Shown piece after piece: positions 13,567 through 14,700 of a stretch of 14,700 bases of DNA (positions within the stretch are counted from its first letter, which is position 1; the number at the start of each line of letters is the position of its first letter). Under the pieces are notes generated by a model. That model worked only from the letters and a program-made list of their open reading frames with translations. It was not told the origin of the DNA and ran no database searches. The position numbers were made by a program, and so were the translations under genes. The stretch spans positions 1 through 14,700 of the forward strand of contig CALAYY010000050.1 in assembly GCA_937895465.1 (NCBI GenBank). Direction: 5' to 3'. The DNA is from an uncultured Clostridia bacterium. Its GTDB lineage: Bacteria; Bacillota; Clostridia; Christensenellales; DUVY01.

Positions 13567-14125
13567 ATGTTTAATTTTATCAGCGGTCGGATTGGAAAAC
13601 AACGGTATTGGCTATGATATCTTTGTCACAAGCGACACCATGTCAAAATGCCAGCAAAAAGACGAAGTTCAGTTATTTGTATATATGAGCGTAAAAGATG
13701 ACGGAATCAGCCTTTTTGGGTTTTATGACAAAGCCGAAAAGGAAATGTTTTTGAAGCTTATCACAGTAAGCGGAATAGGTCCTAAGCTTGCTTCAAGCGT
13801 GCTTTCAGGGATTTCTAGTACTAAGCTTGCTTTGGCGATAGCATCTTCAGATCATGCAACGCTCAATAAAATAAAGGGTGTAGGGAAAAAGACTGCTGAA
13901 AGAATAATTTTAGAACTAAAAGATAAAATCACTATAGGCGACAATATGGTCAGCAATTTTGATATTGATAATATTTCTAACATGGGCGATAATGTAAACG
14001 ATGCTATTATTGCACTTATGTCGTTAGGTTTGACCAAAGAAGAAGCGGTAAAGGCTGTCAATAAAGTACAAGACAAAACGCAGTCAGCAGAAGCAATTTT
14101 GACTGAAGCACTAAAGAGGGGTTAG
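13567..14125 (+). pseudogene. ruvA: Holliday junction branch-migration subunit RuvA, N-terminus disrupted
   Basis: RuvA tetramers bind Holliday junctions and load RuvB. Domain II with both helix-hairpin-helix motifs (TVSGIGPKLASSVL and IKGVGKKTAERIILELKDK) and C-terminal domain III (ALMSLGLTKEEAVKAV) are intact. The N-terminal OB-fold is not. The ATG at 13567 reads MFNFISGR, a good RuvA start preceded by AGAGAG, but the next conserved residues (LENNGIGYDIFV) are in the +1 frame from 13592. About ten residues of the first beta-hairpin are missing. Translation from TTG 13592 would yield a 177-residue protein lacking the first strand of the OB-fold. Given the intact flanking ruvC and ruvB, an assembly deletion is as likely as real decay. 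Confidence 0.8.
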
Positions 14126-14126
14126 A

Positions 14127-14700
14127 ATGGAAGATGATGTAAGATTTATGACAAGTACATTAACCCCAGAAGATGCGGATAATGAAGTAACACTAAGACC
14201 CCAAAGCCTGAAAGAGTTTATCGGTCAGGAAAAACTAAAAGAAAACCTAAAAATATATATACAAGCAGCTAAGCTTAGAGGCGAGCCTTTGGACCATGTT
14301 ATGCTTTACGGTCCGCCAGGACTAGGAAAAACTACTTTAGCTCATATTATAGCCAACGAGCTTGGAGTGCAGTTTAGGATTACCAGCGGACCTGCAATAG
14401 AGCGGGCAAGTGATTTGGCGGCGGTTTTGACCAATCTTGCGGATAGGGATGTATTGTTTATTGACGAAATACATAGGCTCAATCGTTCAATAGAAGAAAT
14501 ACTTTATCCTGCTATGGAAGACTATTGTCTGGACTTTATGATAGGAAAAGGGCCGTCTGCACGTTCTATGCGGCTTAAGCTTCAAGGCTTTACTCTAATT
14601 GGCGCTACGACAAGAGCAGGCAATATAACAGGGCCTTTAAGAGACCGTTTTGGCGTAATTTTCCGTATGGAGATGTATTCGCCCGAAGAATTGTCAATAA
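14127..14700 (+). CDS. ruvB: Holliday junction branch-migration ATPase RuvB, 5' part
   Basis: RuvB is the hexameric AAA+ motor that drives branch migration on RuvA-bound junctions. The first 191 residues are visible and run off the right edge, with no frame problems. The N-terminus (LRPQSLKEFIGQEKLKENL) is typical. It has Walker A GPPGLGKTT, Walker B VLFIDEIHRLN, sensor 1 LIGATTRAG and the arginine finger GPLRDRFG. The start codon is one base after the ruvA stop, so the two are translationally coupled, with AGAGGGG in the end of ruvA serving as ribosome binding site. Confidence 0.97.
   Translation, partial: MEDDVRFMTSTLTPEDADNEVTLRPQSLKEFIGQEKLKENLKIYIQAAKLRGEPLDHVMLYGPPGLGKTTLAHIIANELGVQFRITSGPAIERASDLAAVLTNLADRDVLFIDEIHRLNRSIEEILYPAMEDYCLDFMIGKGPSARSMRLKLQGFTLIGATTRAGNITGPLRDRFGVIFRMEMYSPEELSI

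Overview
The window looks like chromosomal DNA of a low-GC Gram-positive bacterium (Bacillota, probably an uncultured or host-associated clostridial lineage). The support is its AT-rich composition, strong GGAGG ribosome binding sites, TTGACA/TATAAT promoters, intrinsic terminators and the translation gene order thrS ... infC-rpmI-rplT. The lineage call is an inference from these features. Most of the window is core housekeeping DNA. Small and accessory genes lie between thrS and infC and between proA and argGH.

Layout. 1-883 is the 3' part of thrS. 957-1427 holds two very small convergent transcription units: an apparently leaderless 72-residue two-helix membrane protein on the plus strand, and a complete mini-gene on the minus strand for a 24-residue Lys/Pro/Ala-rich peptide. 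1569-2842 is the infC-rpmI-rplT operon, with an L20-type attenuated leader and an AUU start on infC. 2867-3017 is a highly foldable intergenic element flanked by a 13-bp direct repeat. 3019-5728 is a tight SpoU methyltransferase-yebC-proA run, in which proA is broken by a frameshift plus a missing conserved segment.

5732-10139 is the accessory part. It has a small acidic protein (minus), a double-domain GNAT acetyltransferase with a structured leader, a zinc-ribbon/TPR membrane protein, a degraded dispersed repeat, and a three-helix membrane protein of unknown function. 10249-12847 is argG-argH on the minus strand, behind a good promoter. 13037-14700 is ruvC-ruvA-ruvB on the plus strand, leaving the right edge inside ruvB.

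How the genes work together. thrS, infC, rpmI, rplT, the SpoU enzyme and yebC all serve translation or ribosome maturation. ProA makes proline precursors, and ArgG/ArgH carry out the last two steps of arginine synthesis. RuvABC branch-migrates and cuts Holliday junctions. Many bacteria keep yebC next to ruvCAB; here about 8.5 kb of proA, accessory genes and argGH lie between them. Both proA and ruvA carry the same kind of lesion: a +1 frame change together with loss of roughly 10-15 normally conserved residues. This is either real small deletions or an assembly problem. I see no CRISPR array, transposase, rRNA or tRNA gene.
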